Source: Moraxella bovis
GTDB taxonomy: Bacteria > Pseudomonadota > Gammaproteobacteria > Pseudomonadales > Moraxellaceae
Direction: 5' to 3'
Length of the DNA: 64,000 bases
Assembly (NCBI RefSeq): GCF_002014975.1
Contig: NZ_MUXV01000014.1
Coordinates: 3,191 to 67,190, forward strand
In this document: positions 52,229 to 62,380 of the stretch, piece by piece
Layout: each line of letters begins with the position of its first letter
How positions within the stretch are numbered: position 1 is the first letter of the stretch
Program-made: the position numbers and the translations under genes
The notes under the pieces: generated by a model
The model's database searches: none
The model's input: only the letters and a program-made list of their open reading frames with translations
Told to the model about the DNA's origin: nothing

Positions 52229-52516
52229 ATGGCAACCTTAACCAAAGCAGACATGGTAGACCATTTGACCATTCGCCTGCGTATGACTCGCCAAGACGCT
52301 CGCAAATTGGTGGATACCTTTTTTAGTGAGATTAGCCAAAGTTTGGCGGACGGTAGAGAAGTCAAGCTCTCAGGCTTTGGCAACTTTGAATTAAAAGACA
52401 AAAAATCCCGCCCTGGTCGCAACCCCAAAACAGGGGAGGTTATCCCTGTCAAGGCTCGCCGTGTTGTTACCTTTAAGGCAGGGCAAAAGTTTCGCCGTCA
52501 GATTGAAGTCAAATAA
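52229..52516 (+). CDS. ihfA: Integration host factor alpha subunit IhfA
   Basis: IhfA pairs with IhfB to bend DNA sharply. The 95-residue protein has the alpha-subunit start [20 protein letters not shown], the beta-arm region [20 protein letters not shown] with the intercalating Pro ([10 protein letters not shown]), and an end matching RRQIEVK. Its order after pheST is the common gammaproteobacterial one. A terminator follows at 52528-52553. Confidence 0.96.
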   Translation: MATLTKADMVDHLTIRLRMTRQDARKLVDTFFSEISQSLADGREVKLSGFGNFELKDKKSRPGRNPKTGEVIPVKARRVVTFKAGQKFRRQIEVK

Positions 52517-52527
52517 AACCAAAACAA

Positions 52528-52553
52528 AAAACCCATTTTTATAAATGGGTTTT
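52528..52553. terminator. Terminator after ihfA
   Basis: AAAACCCATTT and AAATGGGTTTT form a stem, followed by ATC; T-rich on both strands. It separates ihfA from the convergent membrane protein gene. Confidence 0.82.
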
Positions 52554-52579
52554 ATCTTATATTCCTATTAATATCTGCC

Positions 52580-53632
52580 TCATTTTTTGCATAATTTTTC
52601 CAGTTGGGTCAATTCCATTCTTATCATGCCCAGCGTGTCCATGATATTAACTTTGCCGTCTGCATGAATATTATCCTTATTTTTATGACAGCTGACTTCT
52701 AAGGGCATTTGGCGATAAGTTGTTTGCCATTTTCCACCCCGAAACTCAAAATCTACCATTTGAGTTTTTGCCACGAGTGGCGATAAAAACAGCGTGGCAA
52801 AAAATAAAAACAAAGTCATCATCGGCACAAATAATATGAGCGAAATCATGCCTTTTAATGCTTTATTTTCGCCATAAAGATAATAAGCCCCCACCAAAAA
52901 TACCGCAATAGCCACCCCAAAAAACACTTTATCCATATATCCAAATTCTAGGGTAATAAATTTATCAAAATACACCAATCCCAACATGATGACAAATAAG
53001 AAAAAAGACGAATACGCCAAATGCCCTGCCCGCTTACCCAAATCTACGCCCATTGGGACATGCTCTTTGATATAATCTTGATTGTCAATATGACAAACAG
53101 GAAAATTCAATGAATGAAATAGCCTTACCAATTCATCAACATCATCAATTTGCCACACACCATCTTCGATAATCAGTCGCTTTTTGATGTCGCCAAATTT
53201 GTCTTTTTGAAGACCATGAATGATGAGGGTTTTATTATATTTACTCAAATGGGGATTGAGTTTGGCAAGTGTCTTACCCATCATGGCTTGTGGTAGATTT
53301 TCAGTGATTTCTATTTTGTCAATTTCGTGCCAAGCAATAGGGGCATAATTAGGCAATTTATTTAAAAAATCCTTATTGGTACGAATGCCCTCTGCGTCTA
53401 TGATTAAAGAAGTGTCGGCAAATTTGGGCTTAAAATACGCCCGTGCCAACAAATAAACGCTCACACCCGCCACGACAAAAATACCCGCATGCCCCCACCA
53501 CAACAGATTATCTTTAAACCAAGTCAGCACAAGAGCCAAACACGCCATCGAAATATTGACAATACTATTAATGGTAACAGATAGCTGATTTTTTATTTGC
53601 TTAGGACGCATGGGGTAGAGGCGAGCATTCAT
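52580..53632 (-). CDS. Membrane protein of unknown function
   Basis: The 350-residue protein has an N-terminal pair of membrane helices (near 24-62, ISMACLALVLTWF and AGIFVVAGVSVYLLARAYF), a soluble domain of about 140 residues (LIIDAEGIRTNKDFLNKLPN), then a second group of four helices around 205-290. The C-terminal tail may be a small extracytoplasmic domain (VSCHKNKDNIHADGKVNIMD). No family is recognised. It sits between ihfA and the helicase gene with terminators on both sides, so it is probably monocistronic. Confidence 0.72.
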   Translation of the reverse strand: MNARLYPMRPKQIKNQLSVTINSIVNISMACLALVLTWFKDNLLWWGHAGIFVVAGVSVYLLARAYFKPKFADTSLIIDAEGIRTNKDFLNKLPNYAPIAWHEIDKIEITENLPQAMMGKTLAKLNPHLSKYNKTLIIHGLQKDKFGDIKKRLIIEDGVWQIDDVDELVRLFHSLNFPVCHIDNQDYIKEHVPMGVDLGKRAGHLAYSSFFLFVIMLGLVYFDKFITLEFGYMDKVFFGVAIAVFLVGAYYLYGENKALKGMISLILFVPMMTLFLFFATLFLSPLVAKTQMVDFEFRGGKWQTTYRQMPLEVSCHKNKDNIHADGKVNIMDTLGMIRMELTQLEKLCKK

Positions 53633-53683
53633 GATTTATCCTTGTTATTTTTGTGTTTTATTTTAGCACAACACCAAAAAAAC

Positions 53684-53710
53684 AAAAACCCATTTTATCA
53701 ATGGGTTTTT
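53684..53710. terminator. Terminator between the membrane protein and helicase genes
   Basis: AAAAACCCAT pairs with ATGGGTTTTT around seven bases. Both strands give T runs, so it can end the helicase transcript reading leftward. Confidence 0.82.
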
Positions 53711-53730
53711 ATGGTTAATTCAGCAAAAAA

Positions 53731-55614
53731 TCACAACTCGCCAAATTTGCGTTTGGCTTTCTTCTCTTGGCGTTTGGCAAAGAACATCTCTTCGACCGCT
53801 CGTTTTTTGTAGGACTTTTTCATACCGTCTCTGCCGCCAAATTTTGCCGTCTCTTTGCCGCCCTTTCTTTTGTCATCACGCCATGCACGCTCGCCTTTGT
53901 AGGTGTTATCACGCTGTCCAAATTCACGGCTGTTTTCACGGGCACAACCAAAAGATTTGGGCTTATCTTGGCGATAATCCCTGTCTTGGCGAGTGCATCT
54001 GTCGTCTCTATCGCCAAAACGCTCTTGGTACGGCTTGGCAAAACGCTCATCACGTCCACTCTCGCCACGCTCATATCGCTCTGTGCGGTATTGGCGTTCA
54101 CGGTTTGGTCTGTCGCCTTGTCGGTCATAGCTTCTACCATAGCCGTTTTTATCATGGCTTTGCTTATCACGACCTGCTCTGCCGTCTGGTCTGTCGCCTT
54201 GTCGGTCATAAGCCTCATGTCTGTCATGACCGCCAAATGATGACCGCCCCGAACGAGTAACAAACTCCGCTCTCTCGCCACGCCCAAAACCACGACCGCC
54301 GCCACGTCTGCCACGCCCTTCACGTCTGCCGTCTTTGTCTTTGGCACTTGGGGCAACTCGTTTGGGTTCTAGTCCTACGACTACTTCTTCTTTCATTTCA
54401 CGGTTTAGATAGCGGTTGATGTGCCCGAGCTGACGTCTGTCGTCCATGCTACATAGGTTCATGGCGACCCCTGTCCGCCCTGCTCGCCCACAACGACCAA
54501 TGCGGTGCACATAGTCTTCGACTTGACGGGGCAAATCATAGTTCACCACATGACTAATGGCAGAGATGTCAATGCCACGAGCGGCGACATCGGTGGCAAT
54601 CAAAAAGTTGCACTTGCCCGACTTGACATCACTGATGATGCGGTTACGCTTACCTTGTGGCAAATCACCGTGTAGATAGCGAGCCGATAATCCTGCTTCG
54701 GTGAGCGACTCGGCAAGCTGTTCGGTACTGCGTTTGGTGGCGGTAAAAATCACCGCTTGGTTAATCTCGGGGTTGCCCAAAAGTTCAATCAAAATCTTAT
54801 TTTTGTGGTGAAAATCATCACAAAAATACACGCTCTCATCGATATGAGCCGACTCAACTTTGATGGAGACACGCTCAGGGTTCACAGTAAAGCTCTCGGC
54901 AATCTTGCCAACCGCTCCGTCCCATGTCGCTGACGACATCACGGTTTGACGCTTACTCGGGGCGGCTTCTAAGATGGTCTTAATGTCATCGGCAAAACCC
55001 ATGTCCAGCATACGGTCAGCTTCGTCCAATATCAGCGTATCAAGCTCGGACAAATCCACACGTCCGTCATTCATGTGGTCAATCAAGCGACCGGGGGTGG
55101 CGATGACAATCTGCACACCCTTACGCAAGGCACGAATCTGTCCGCCATACGGAGCCCCGCCAACCAATGGCACACTAAAAATCCCACGCATTTCACTGCT
55201 GTATTTACGCACGTTGTCCTGCACCTGCATGGCAAGCTCTCGGGTGGGGGTCAGTATCAGGGCTTTAATGGCGGTCTTTTGGTGGCGGTTGTGTGATTTT
55301 TGGCTAAACTCGCTGGATTTTTCGGCAGGTTTTGGCTGGGCTAATTGGTGCAAAACCGGCAGGACAAACGCCGCCGTTTTGCCCGAGCCTGTTTGGGCGG
55401 ATAGTAGCAAATCACGTCCATCTATGGCATGGGGGATTGCCCCTGCCTGAATGGGCGTGGGCGTGGTATAGCCTGATTTGGTCAGGGCTTTTAAAATGGG
55501 TTTGGCAAGGTTTAACTGCTCAAAAGTTAAGCTGTTTTGCTCTTTTTGCTCGGTGGGTTGCTCGCCTGTTTGCTCTTTTTGTGGGGCAAAATCTTGTTGG
55601 TGTTGGGTTGTCAT
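53731..55614 (-). CDS. DEAD-box RNA helicase with a long RG/DR-rich tail (RhlE/DeaD-like)
   Basis: The ATG at 55614 has AAGG upstream. The 627-residue protein has a Gln/Glu-rich start, the Q motif (FEQLNLAKPILKAL then GYTTPTPIQAGAIP), Walker A SAQTGSGKTAAF, DEAD (LILDEADRMLDMGF), SAT and the helicase C domain (HRIGRCGRAGRTG). The last 220 residues are low-complexity, rich in Arg, Gly, Asp and Gln with DRQGDRP repeats, and probably bind RNA non-specifically. Its tail is longer than in RhlE of most relatives. The longer frame to 55632 adds only six residues. Confidence 0.92.
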   Translation of the reverse strand: MTTQHQQDFAPQKEQTGEQPTEQKEQNSLTFEQLNLAKPILKALTKSGYTTPTPIQAGAIPHAIDGRDLLLSAQTGSGKTAAFVLPVLHQLAQPKPAEKSSEFSQKSHNRHQKTAIKALILTPTRELAMQVQDNVRKYSSEMRGIFSVPLVGGAPYGGQIRALRKGVQIVIATPGRLIDHMNDGRVDLSELDTLILDEADRMLDMGFADDIKTILEAAPSKRQTVMSSATWDGAVGKIAESFTVNPERVSIKVESAHIDESVYFCDDFHHKNKILIELLGNPEINQAVIFTATKRSTEQLAESLTEAGLSARYLHGDLPQGKRNRIISDVKSGKCNFLIATDVAARGIDISAISHVVNYDLPRQVEDYVHRIGRCGRAGRTGVAMNLCSMDDRRQLGHINRYLNREMKEEVVVGLEPKRVAPSAKDKDGRREGRGRRGGGRGFGRGERAEFVTRSGRSSFGGHDRHEAYDRQGDRPDGRAGRDKQSHDKNGYGRSYDRQGDRPNRERQYRTERYERGESGRDERFAKPYQERFGDRDDRCTRQDRDYRQDKPKSFGCARENSREFGQRDNTYKGERAWRDDKRKGGKETAKFGGRDGMKKSYKKRAVEEMFFAKRQEKKAKRKFGEL

Positions 55615-55703
55615 AAATAACCTTGATGTCATGATGTTGATAATAATCGCTGGCTTGGCGAACGTGGTTGGGTTTTAAAAAAAATCATCTAAATGGCAAA
55701 GGA

Positions 55704-56065
55704 TAGCCCTTGCCAGACCCAATCATGTTTTACAAAAACACCGAAGACAATTCATACTGCCAACAGTTTGCCATTGGTTTTACTTTTATCAATAAAAGCA
55801 ACCTTGACAAAATCAGCAATCATGATGATAAGAAGTACACAGAAGTCATTTTAGACATGCCATTTTAATTGTATTAAAAAATAAACAATGGCAATTTGCA
55901 TTTTTCTGATATATTTATCATTAAAATCAATGATGAAATATCCAAACGCCCAGAAGTATAAAACGAACTTAACTCGTTCTTAAACACATTTGATGGCAAG
56001 ACTGTCCTAGCTTACGATGTGGCTTATTCTAGGGCGTACCCTAATATCAATAGAAAATAAGCAGG
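55704..56065 (+). pseudogene. Decayed gene of unknown function
   Basis: One frame carries three protein-like stretches separated by stops. An ATG at 55725 gives MFYKNTEDNSYCQQFAIGFTF and on to LDMPF with a stop at 55866. The same frame then reads ISKRPEV, stops, and continues NELNSFLNTFDGKTVLAYDV to RAYPNINRK and a final stop. The same frame being maintained across stops indicates a former single gene rather than chance frames. No family recognised. Confidence 0.5.
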
Positions 56066-56222
56066 TTCAGCGATGATTTGGCAAATTATTTTACCAAAGA
56101 GAGCCATTATACCACAGTTTTTGGCAAAGTAGGCAGGAAATTTTGGTAAATTTTAGGGGTTTTTGGCTTTTAAAAATGCCCCGAAAATGCAATAATAGTG
56201 TTTTTATTATTGGTATTGTTTA

Positions 56223-56396
56223 GGGCGTGCCTACCGTTGGTATTTGCAATGAAAAATGTGAAAAATCGTACGTTTTTCAAGGAAAAGTCCGCAGTTGATA
56301 TTAAAATATTAACAAGGATTTTGACATAGAAAAACAAGATTTAGCCATTTTTCATGCAAAAATTGATTTAAAATGTTATCAAGGGTAGGCACGCCC
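56223..56396. mobile_element. MITE-like element, copy 2 (174 bases)
   Basis: The ends are the exact inverted repeats GGGCGTGCCTACC (56223-56235) and GGTAGGCACGCCC (56384-56396). Its arms match the element at 1632-1898 in opposite orientation, and it lacks the nested 65-base insert. It has no coding capacity. It lies in the 939-base gene-poor gap between the helicase and relA. Confidence 0.78.
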
Positions 56397-56571
56397 CAAT
56401 GCAAAATGTTTTTAAAACATGGATGTCATGGGATAAACACAACGCTCAAATAAATGCGTTGATAGGGTAAATCACAATCCACCCCAACAAATCCACCCAA
56501 AGACATGATTGATAGCAATGCCTACATATTTTATCAAACAGTGATTGAAAGTTTAGATTAAAGGACATGAC

Positions 56572-58938
56572 GTGGTACAGATTCGAGACAGCTTGCCCTT
56601 GCTGACAGGCAAAAACTCAGGCGACAGTGCAAGCCTAGCAGCAAGCCTTGTGGCAGACCAATTACACCCCGATTTTCAGGCACAGCTTCACAGTCAAAAA
56701 CTCACTACTACCCACGACCACAGCCACGCCACCGACACGCCTGCCAAGATTAGCGAGAGCGACATTGACATTGACAAATGGCTATCCAATGTCGCCCAGC
56801 GTATCGGCAAAGGTGAGTTGCCCCTGCTCAAAAAAGCCTGCCAATTTGTACAAGTACAATCATCCAAACCCCACCACTCTCGCTCAGGAGCGTATGTGAC
56901 AGGCATTGGCATGGCGGACATTTTAGCGTATCTGTTCCAAGATGAAAACGCTCTGGTCGCTGCCATGCTCTATCGCTCGGTACGGCGTGAGCTAATTAGC
57001 ATGGACTCCATCGCTTATGAGTTCGGGGCAGACATCGCCCATCTCATCGAAGACACGCTTGCCATGGGACGACTGTCTGAGGCGATAGAGGGCAACAAAC
57101 GGCTTGAAGATTATTTTGAAAATAACAACCGTGAACAGCTATCGACCATATACAGCATGCTCATTAGCACCACCAATGACGTGCGGGCGGTACTCATCAA
57201 ACTTGCCGAGCGTACCTTTGCCATGCGTGAGTTGTCCTTTGCCACGCCCGACCGCCAAAAACGGGTGGCTCGTGAGGTCATGACCATCTATGCTCCATTA
57301 GCTCACCGCTTATCCATTGCTCAGCTGAAATGGGAGCTAGAAGACCTAGCTTTTCGCTATCTTGCCCCTGATGAGTACAAACGCATTGCCAGTCTGCTCG
57401 CCCAAAAACGTAGCGAGCGTGAACGTTACATCGAAGAAGTCAAGCAAACACTCACCGATGAGCTAAATCGGGTCGGTATCAAATGCGAAGTCTCAGGGCG
57501 TGTCAAGCACATCTACTCCATCTATCGCAAGATGATAAAGAAAAACCTATCCTTTGACCAGCTCTATGACATCAGAGCCTTACGGGTACTGGTAAACACC
57601 AACGCCGAGTGCTATCACACCCTAGGCGTGGTGCATGGAATGTGGCGACACGTCCCCGAGCAATTTGATGACTACATCACCAACCCCAAACCCAACGGCT
57701 ACAAGTCGCTACACACGGTCGTCATCGCCCAAAATCGCACCCTAGAAGTGCAGATTCGCACCTTTGACATGCACTTTGAGGCGGAGCTTGGCAAAGCGTC
57801 GCACGTCAATTATAAAGAGGGCTTAAAAGGCAATAAAACAGACGACTATCTCACCGCCAAAATCAGCTCACTAAGACAGCTCTTAGGCGGAGACAAAAGC
57901 GAGAGCGACGAGATAGAGCTTGACAACCTTGATAACGTCCAACAAATCTACGTGTTTAGCCGAGACGGGGACATCACCGAACTGCCCAAAGGGGCGACCG
58001 TGCTTGACTTTGCCTACCATGTGCATACCGAAGTTGGCAATCGTGCCCAAGGGGCAAGGGTAAACGGGCGTTATGTGCCACTGACTCATCAGCCCAAAAC
58101 AGGCGACCAAGTGGAGATTATCACCAAATCAAGTCGTGAGCCGAATCGTGACTGGCTGGTATCCTCGCTGGGTTACATCCACACCGCTCGTGCCAAAGCC
58201 AAACTACGCCAATGGTTTAACAAACAAGACCGTGACAAAAACATCGAAACGGGCAAAGCCCTGCTACTGCGTGAGTTAGAGCGACTGAGCGTGGCGGTGT
58301 CGGGGGTGGACTTTGGTGCGCTGTGCCGAGAGCTAGACTACAAGGGCGAAGATGAGCTGTATCTTGCCATCACCATGGGCGAGATTGGAGTTAGCCAAAT
58401 CTCAGGCAAAATCATCAAGGATTTGAACCTAAGTACGCCCAATGTCAGCGAAACGCACATCGAATCCAAACCCCAAACTCGCCCCAACAAATACAAGATT
58501 GACGTGCATGGGCTTGACAATGTCGAGATGCACCTTGCCAAATGCTGTAACCCCGTGCATGGCGAACCCATCACAGGCTTTATTACGCTCATGAATGGAG
58601 TCAGTATCCACAGTAGCGACTGCGTGGAGCTGTCACGGCTCGCCCAAAAAGAGCCAGAGCGGGTCGTCTGTGCCGAGTGGCAAGCGGAGTTTGGGCGGTA
58701 TCAGCCTGTCTGTGTGGTCGTGGACGCTCACGCCACAAGCGGACTGTTGCGGGATTTGTTTAATGTCATCGACCGTGAGAAAGTCAATATCCAACGTGCC
58801 GAGACAGTCTTTGATGATGGCATGGACGCCCAGATGAAATTCTTTGTGGAAGTGGCAGGCATTGAGCATTTATCTCGCCTGCTTGCCAAAATCGAGCAAC
58901 AGCCAAGCGTGGTCAAAGCAAGGCGAAGTGTGGGTTAG
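56572..58938 (+). CDS. relA: GTP pyrophosphokinase RelA (ppGpp synthetase I)
   Basis: RelA makes (p)ppGpp from ATP and GTP/GDP when uncharged tRNA stalls ribosomes. The 788-residue protein starts at a GTG with AGGA upstream. The hydrolase-like N domain lacks the His-Asp pair (LYRSVRRELISMDSIAYEFG where HD-VEDT would be), so it is RelA and not SpoT. The synthetase site is intact (RVKHIYSIYRKMIKKNLSFD and DYITNPKPNGYKSLHTVV, then LEVQIRTFDMHFEAELG). TGS (VYVFSRDGDITELPKGAT-like) and C-terminal ACT domains follow (VDAHATSGLLRDLFNVIDRE). It is convergent with the DksA-like gene. Confidence 0.95.
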   Translation: MVQIRDSLPLLTGKNSGDSASLAASLVADQLHPDFQAQLHSQKLTTTHDHSHATDTPAKISESDIDIDKWLSNVAQRIGKGELPLLKKACQFVQVQSSKPHHSRSGAYVTGIGMADILAYLFQDENALVAAMLYRSVRRELISMDSIAYEFGADIAHLIEDTLAMGRLSEAIEGNKRLEDYFENNNREQLSTIYSMLISTTNDVRAVLIKLAERTFAMRELSFATPDRQKRVAREVMTIYAPLAHRLSIAQLKWELEDLAFRYLAPDEYKRIASLLAQKRSERERYIEEVKQTLTDELNRVGIKCEVSGRVKHIYSIYRKMIKKNLSFDQLYDIRALRVLVNTNAECYHTLGVVHGMWRHVPEQFDDYITNPKPNGYKSLHTVVIAQNRTLEVQIRTFDMHFEAELGKASHVNYKEGLKGNKTDDYLTAKISSLRQLLGGDKSESDEIELDNLDNVQQIYVFSRDGDITELPKGATVLDFAYHVHTEVGNRAQGARVNGRYVPLTHQPKTGDQVEIITKSSREPNRDWLVSSLGYIHTARAKAKLRQWFNKQDRDKNIETGKALLLRELERLSVAVSGVDFGALCRELDYKGEDELYLAITMGEIGVSQISGKIIKDLNLSTPNVSETHIESKPQTRPNKYKIDVHGLDNVEMHLAKCCNPVHGEPITGFITLMNGVSIHSSDCVELSRLAQKEPERVVCAEWQAEFGRYQPVCVVVDAHATSGLLRDLFNVIDREKVNIQRAETVFDDGMDAQMKFFVEVAGIEHLSRLLAKIEQQPSVVKARRSVG

Positions 58939-58960
58939 GATTTAAAAACGCCAAAACAAA

Positions 58961-58986
58961 AAACGGTTCAGAGTGAACCGCTTTTT
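58961..58986. terminator. Terminator between relA and the DksA-like gene
   Basis: AAACGGTTCA pairs with TGAACCGCTTT around GAG, followed by TTATGG. Its T run serves the plus strand. Confidence 0.82.
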
Positions 58987-59002
58987 ATGGTTGTCAGGCT
59001 GT

Positions 59003-59326
59003 CTATTTGGCGTGCTTGATACACTCTGTGGCATACGGCACCGCGTCGAGTCGCCCTTCTTCTATCTCTTCACCGCACTCACTGCATTCGCCATACAAGT
59101 CGTTTTCAATGCAAGATAAAGCGACATTGGCTTTGGCAAGGTTTTCTTGGGCTTCGATGAGCAGATTTTTACGCATGTCGTTTTCTTGGGCGGCGACAGC
59201 TTGATCGTCCCAATGTTGTCCTAGCTCATCTTGGGGGTGTTCTAGGTGATTGGTGATTTTATCAATGCGGTATTCATACTCTGCTTTTAGGGCGAGCAAA
59301 TCGGCTTTGTGTTTATTGATGTCCGT
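59003..59326 (-). CDS. DksA/TraR-type zinc-finger protein with a non-canonical start
   Basis: The coding sequence is certain from the TTG at 59299 (98 residues), but the ribosome binding site AGGAG sits at 59332-59336. The best-spaced initiator is an ACG at 59326, giving TDINKHKADLLALKAEYEYR, which extends the coiled-coil arm to 107 residues. An ATC at 59329 is the alternative; no ATG, GTG or TTG is in frame near the AGGAG. The long coiled-coil arm and the zinc finger CSECGEEI ... CIKH (last ligand His in place of Cys) place it in the DksA/TraR group, which binds RNA polymerase and works with ppGpp. It lies beside relA. Confidence 0.75.
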   Translation of the reverse strand, partial: TDINKHKADLLALKAEYEYRIDKITNHLEHPQDELGQHWDDQAVAAQENDMRKNLLIEAQENLAKANVALSCIENDLYGECSECGEEIEEGRLDAVPYATECIKHAK

Positions 59327-59477
59327 GATAACTCCTAATGGCTAATAAAATAAAGGATTTAAGTATAGATTAGCACAAATTTAGGGTGTTGGGTAGCGGT
59401 ATTTTTAGCCCCCTGACAAATAGCCATTTTTTATTAAGTTTGCTACAATACCCCAAATTTTTTATTGACACCACACC

Positions 59478-61712
59478 ATGAAAACCGATTTTGACACCCG
59501 CTCCATTGCCGAATTTACCGAATCTGCCTACCTAAACTACGCCATGTACGTCATCATGGACAGAGCCTTACCGCACATCGCTGACGGCTTAAAGCCCGTC
59601 CAACGCCGTATCATCTACGCCATGAATGAGCTAGGGCTTCGCCACACCGCCAAGCCCAAAAAGTCCGCCCGCACCGTGGGCGACGTGCTGGGCAAATACC
59701 ACCCGCATGGCGATACAGCGTGCTATGAAGCCATGGTACTTATGGCACAGCCGTTTAGTTATCGCTATCCGCTTGTTATGGGGCAAGGCAACTGGGGCAG
59801 TCCTGACGACCCCAAATCCTTTGCCGCCATGCGATATACCGAAGCCAAGATGAGCAATTACGCCAGCACCCTATTGTCCGAACTTGGTGAAGGTACGGTG
59901 GATTTTATCCCCAACTTTGACGGCACGATGAGCGAGCCTGCCACGCTCCCTGCCCGCTTGCCAAACATCTTGCTAAACGGCACCACAGGCATTGCCGTGG
60001 GCATGGCGACCGACATTCCACCCCACAACCTCACCGAGACCGTCAAGGCGTGTATCAAACTCCTAAAAAACCCTAACATCAGCACAGCCGAGCTATGCAA
60101 AACGGTGCTTGCTCCTGATTTGCCGACATCTGCCGAGATTATCACGCCAAAAGATGAGCTTGTCAAAATGTACGAGACAGGGCGTGGCAATTACAAAATG
60201 CGAGCGACTTATCATATTGATAAACAAGACAAAAACACCGTCATCATAGACGCTTTGCCCTATCAAGTTTCAGGCTCAAAAATCATTGAGCAGATTGCCA
60301 AACTCATGACCGATAAAAAACTACCGTGGGTCAATGACATCACAGACGAATCCGACCACGAGAACGCTTGCCGTATTGTCATTGAATTTAAGCGGGGTAA
60401 GGTTGAGATTGACAAAATCATGGCTCATCTGTTTGCCACGACCGACCTAGAAACGTCCTATCGGGTCAATATGAACATGATTGGGCTAAATGGCAAACCC
60501 AAAGTCAAGAATTTAAAACAAATCCTATCCGAATGGCTCTCATCACGCCGTAGTGTGGTGCTAAGACGTTTGCAGAACCGTCTTGATAAGATTGACAAAC
60601 GCTTGCACATCTTGGCAGGTTTGCTCATTGCTTATTTGCACATTGATGAAGTCATTGCCATCATTCGCACCGAAGACGACCCCAAGGCGGTCTTGATGAG
60701 CCGTTATGGGCTGTCCGACACCCAAGCGGACGCCATTCTTGACATCAAACTTCGCCAATTAGCCAAACTAGAAGAGATTGAGCTAAATGCCGAGCGAGAC
60801 GAGCTACAAAAAGAGCGAGCCATCATCGCCGAGCAAATAAATAACCCCAACAGCCTAACAAACCTTTTGATAGACGAGCTAACCTTTGACATGAAAACGC
60901 ATGGCGATAAACGCAAATCGCCTGTCGTGGAGCGTGAAGAATCTGTCGCCGTCAAAGCATCCGAGCTGACCCCGAGCGAGAGCGTAACCGTCATCATCTC
61001 AAAAGCAGGCTGGATTCGCATGGCAAAAGGACATGAGATTGACCCTGTCACCCTAAACTTTCGCACAGGCGATGAGTACGCCACGCACGCCCTTGGCAAG
61101 ACGGGCGAGCGACTTATCGTCCTTGATAACATGGGGCGTAGCTATGGACTAGACACGGCAAGTCTGCCGTCCGCTCGTGGGCAGGGCGAGCCGATTAGCA
61201 GTATGCTCAACTTGGCAAATGGCGTAAAAATTGAGCAAGCCCTATTTGGCAGTTACCCCATTATCCTAGCCAGCAGTCAAGGCTATGGCTTTATCACCGA
61301 CACCAAAGGGCTAGACACCGCCCAAAAAGCAGGTAAAGCGGTGGTCAATCTGGGGGATGCGACCCTGTTGCCATTTGCCCCTGTGGGCAACGCCACGCAC
61401 ATTGCGGTGGTAAGTAGTGGCGGAAATCTGCTCATCTTTAACCGTGATGAATTGCCCGTACTGGCAAAGGGTAAAGGCAACAAACTCATGAGCCTAAAAG
61501 ACAACGAAACGCTGGTGGCGGTGTGTGCCTTAGCCGATACGGACAATCTTATCATTCGCACTGCCAAGCGTACGCTCACCCTAAAACCTGCCGACTGGGC
61601 AAGCTATCGGGGCAAACGTGCAGGGCGTGGCGGAGCATTGCCAAAAGGGTTTTTGAGCGTGGTGGGGATAGGCGTGGAGCGTGTGGAAAAAACGGAAAAG
61701 GTGGAGAATTAG
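59478..61712 (+). CDS. parC: DNA topoisomerase IV subunit A ParC
   Basis: ParC is the cleavage subunit of topoisomerase IV, which decatenates daughter chromosomes. The 744-residue protein has the winged helix with catalytic Tyr120 ([10 protein letters not shown]), the tower, and the C-terminal beta-pinwheel with [10 protein letters not shown]. The quinolone region reads [12 protein letters not shown]: Glu84 is normal, and position 80 (Ser in E. coli) is Thr. Genome position alone does not separate ParC from GyrA, but the start [20 protein letters not shown] and the length support ParC. A short unrelated IS607-type element follows 55 bases later. Confidence 0.94.
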   Translation: MKTDFDTRSIAEFTESAYLNYAMYVIMDRALPHIADGLKPVQRRIIYAMNELGLRHTAKPKKSARTVGDVLGKYHPHGDTACYEAMVLMAQPFSYRYPLVMGQGNWGSPDDPKSFAAMRYTEAKMSNYASTLLSELGEGTVDFIPNFDGTMSEPATLPARLPNILLNGTTGIAVGMATDIPPHNLTETVKACIKLLKNPNISTAELCKTVLAPDLPTSAEIITPKDELVKMYETGRGNYKMRATYHIDKQDKNTVIIDALPYQVSGSKIIEQIAKLMTDKKLPWVNDITDESDHENACRIVIEFKRGKVEIDKIMAHLFATTDLETSYRVNMNMIGLNGKPKVKNLKQILSEWLSSRRSVVLRRLQNRLDKIDKRLHILAGLLIAYLHIDEVIAIIRTEDDPKAVLMSRYGLSDTQADAILDIKLRQLAKLEEIELNAERDELQKERAIIAEQINNPNSLTNLLIDELTFDMKTHGDKRKSPVVEREESVAVKASELTPSESVTVIISKAGWIRMAKGHEIDPVTLNFRTGDEYATHALGKTGERLIVLDNMGRSYGLDTASLPSARGQGEPISSMLNLANGVKIEQALFGSYPIILASSQGYGFITDTKGLDTAQKAGKAVVNLGDATLLPFAPVGNATHIAVVSSGGNLLIFNRDELPVLAKGKGNKLMSLKDNETLVAVCALADTDNLIIRTAKRTLTLKPADWASYRGKRAGRGGALPKGFLSVVGIGVERVEKTEKVEN

Positions 61713-61766
61713 GTGTTTTGTAGGGCAAAAAACAGCTAATTGAAATCTACTCTATAATGTGTAATT

Positions 61767-62380
61767 ATGAATAGATTGATTGGTATTAACGAAGCTTCAA
61801 AACGACTTGGCGTATCTATTTCCACTTTGCGGAGGTGGGACGAAACTGGCGTGCTTGTCGCAGAACGCACCCCCAAAGGTCATCGCAGGTACGATATTAA
61901 TAAGCTACACCCTAATTTTTACCATAATCTACCAATGCCAAACCGCAAAACGGTTCGCTACGCACGAGTATCCAGCCACGACCAAAAAGATGATTTAGAC
62001 CGTCAGATAGGTGTGCTTGAACTATACTGTGCCAGTCAAGGCTGAACATTTGAAATCGTGAATGATTTAGGCTCTGGTATGAACTACCACAAAAAAGCTT
62101 AAAACAACTGCTTGACGGCATCTTAAATGATGAAATTGGGCGTTTGGTTTTAACCCACAAAGACCGCCTATTACGCTTTGGTTCGGAACTTATCTTCGCT
62201 CTATGCGAAAGAAAGAATGTGGAAGTTGTCATTATCAATCAAGGCGAAAACCTATCCTTTGAAGAAGAGTTGGCTCAAGATGTGTTAGAAATCATCACCG
62301 TATTTTCCGCTCGTCTGTATGATTCACGCAGTAAGAAAAATAAAAAAGTGTTAGAAGCTGTTAAGGCGGTGTTAGAATGA
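61767..62380 (+). pseudogene. tnpA: Broken IS607-family serine transposase (TnpA)
   Basis: The N-terminal MerR-like helix-turn-helix (NRLIGINEASKRLGVSISTL then RRWDETGVLVAERTPKGHRR) and the serine recombinase start (VRYARVSSHDQKDDLDRQIG, catalytic Ser in VSS) are intact. An in-frame TGA at 62043-62045 replaces a Trp (CASQG-stop-TFEIV). The frame then breaks near 62098 (HKKA-stop versus LKQLLDGILNDEIGRLVL in another frame), and the rest reads on to 62380 with the conserved LYDSRSKKNKK end. Two separate lesions make this transposase inactive. Confidence 0.9.

Noticed and set aside
53820..54356. Long shadow frames opposite and alongside the helicase tail
   Set aside because: They come from the low-complexity RG-rich coding sequence; none has a start signal or recognisable domain.
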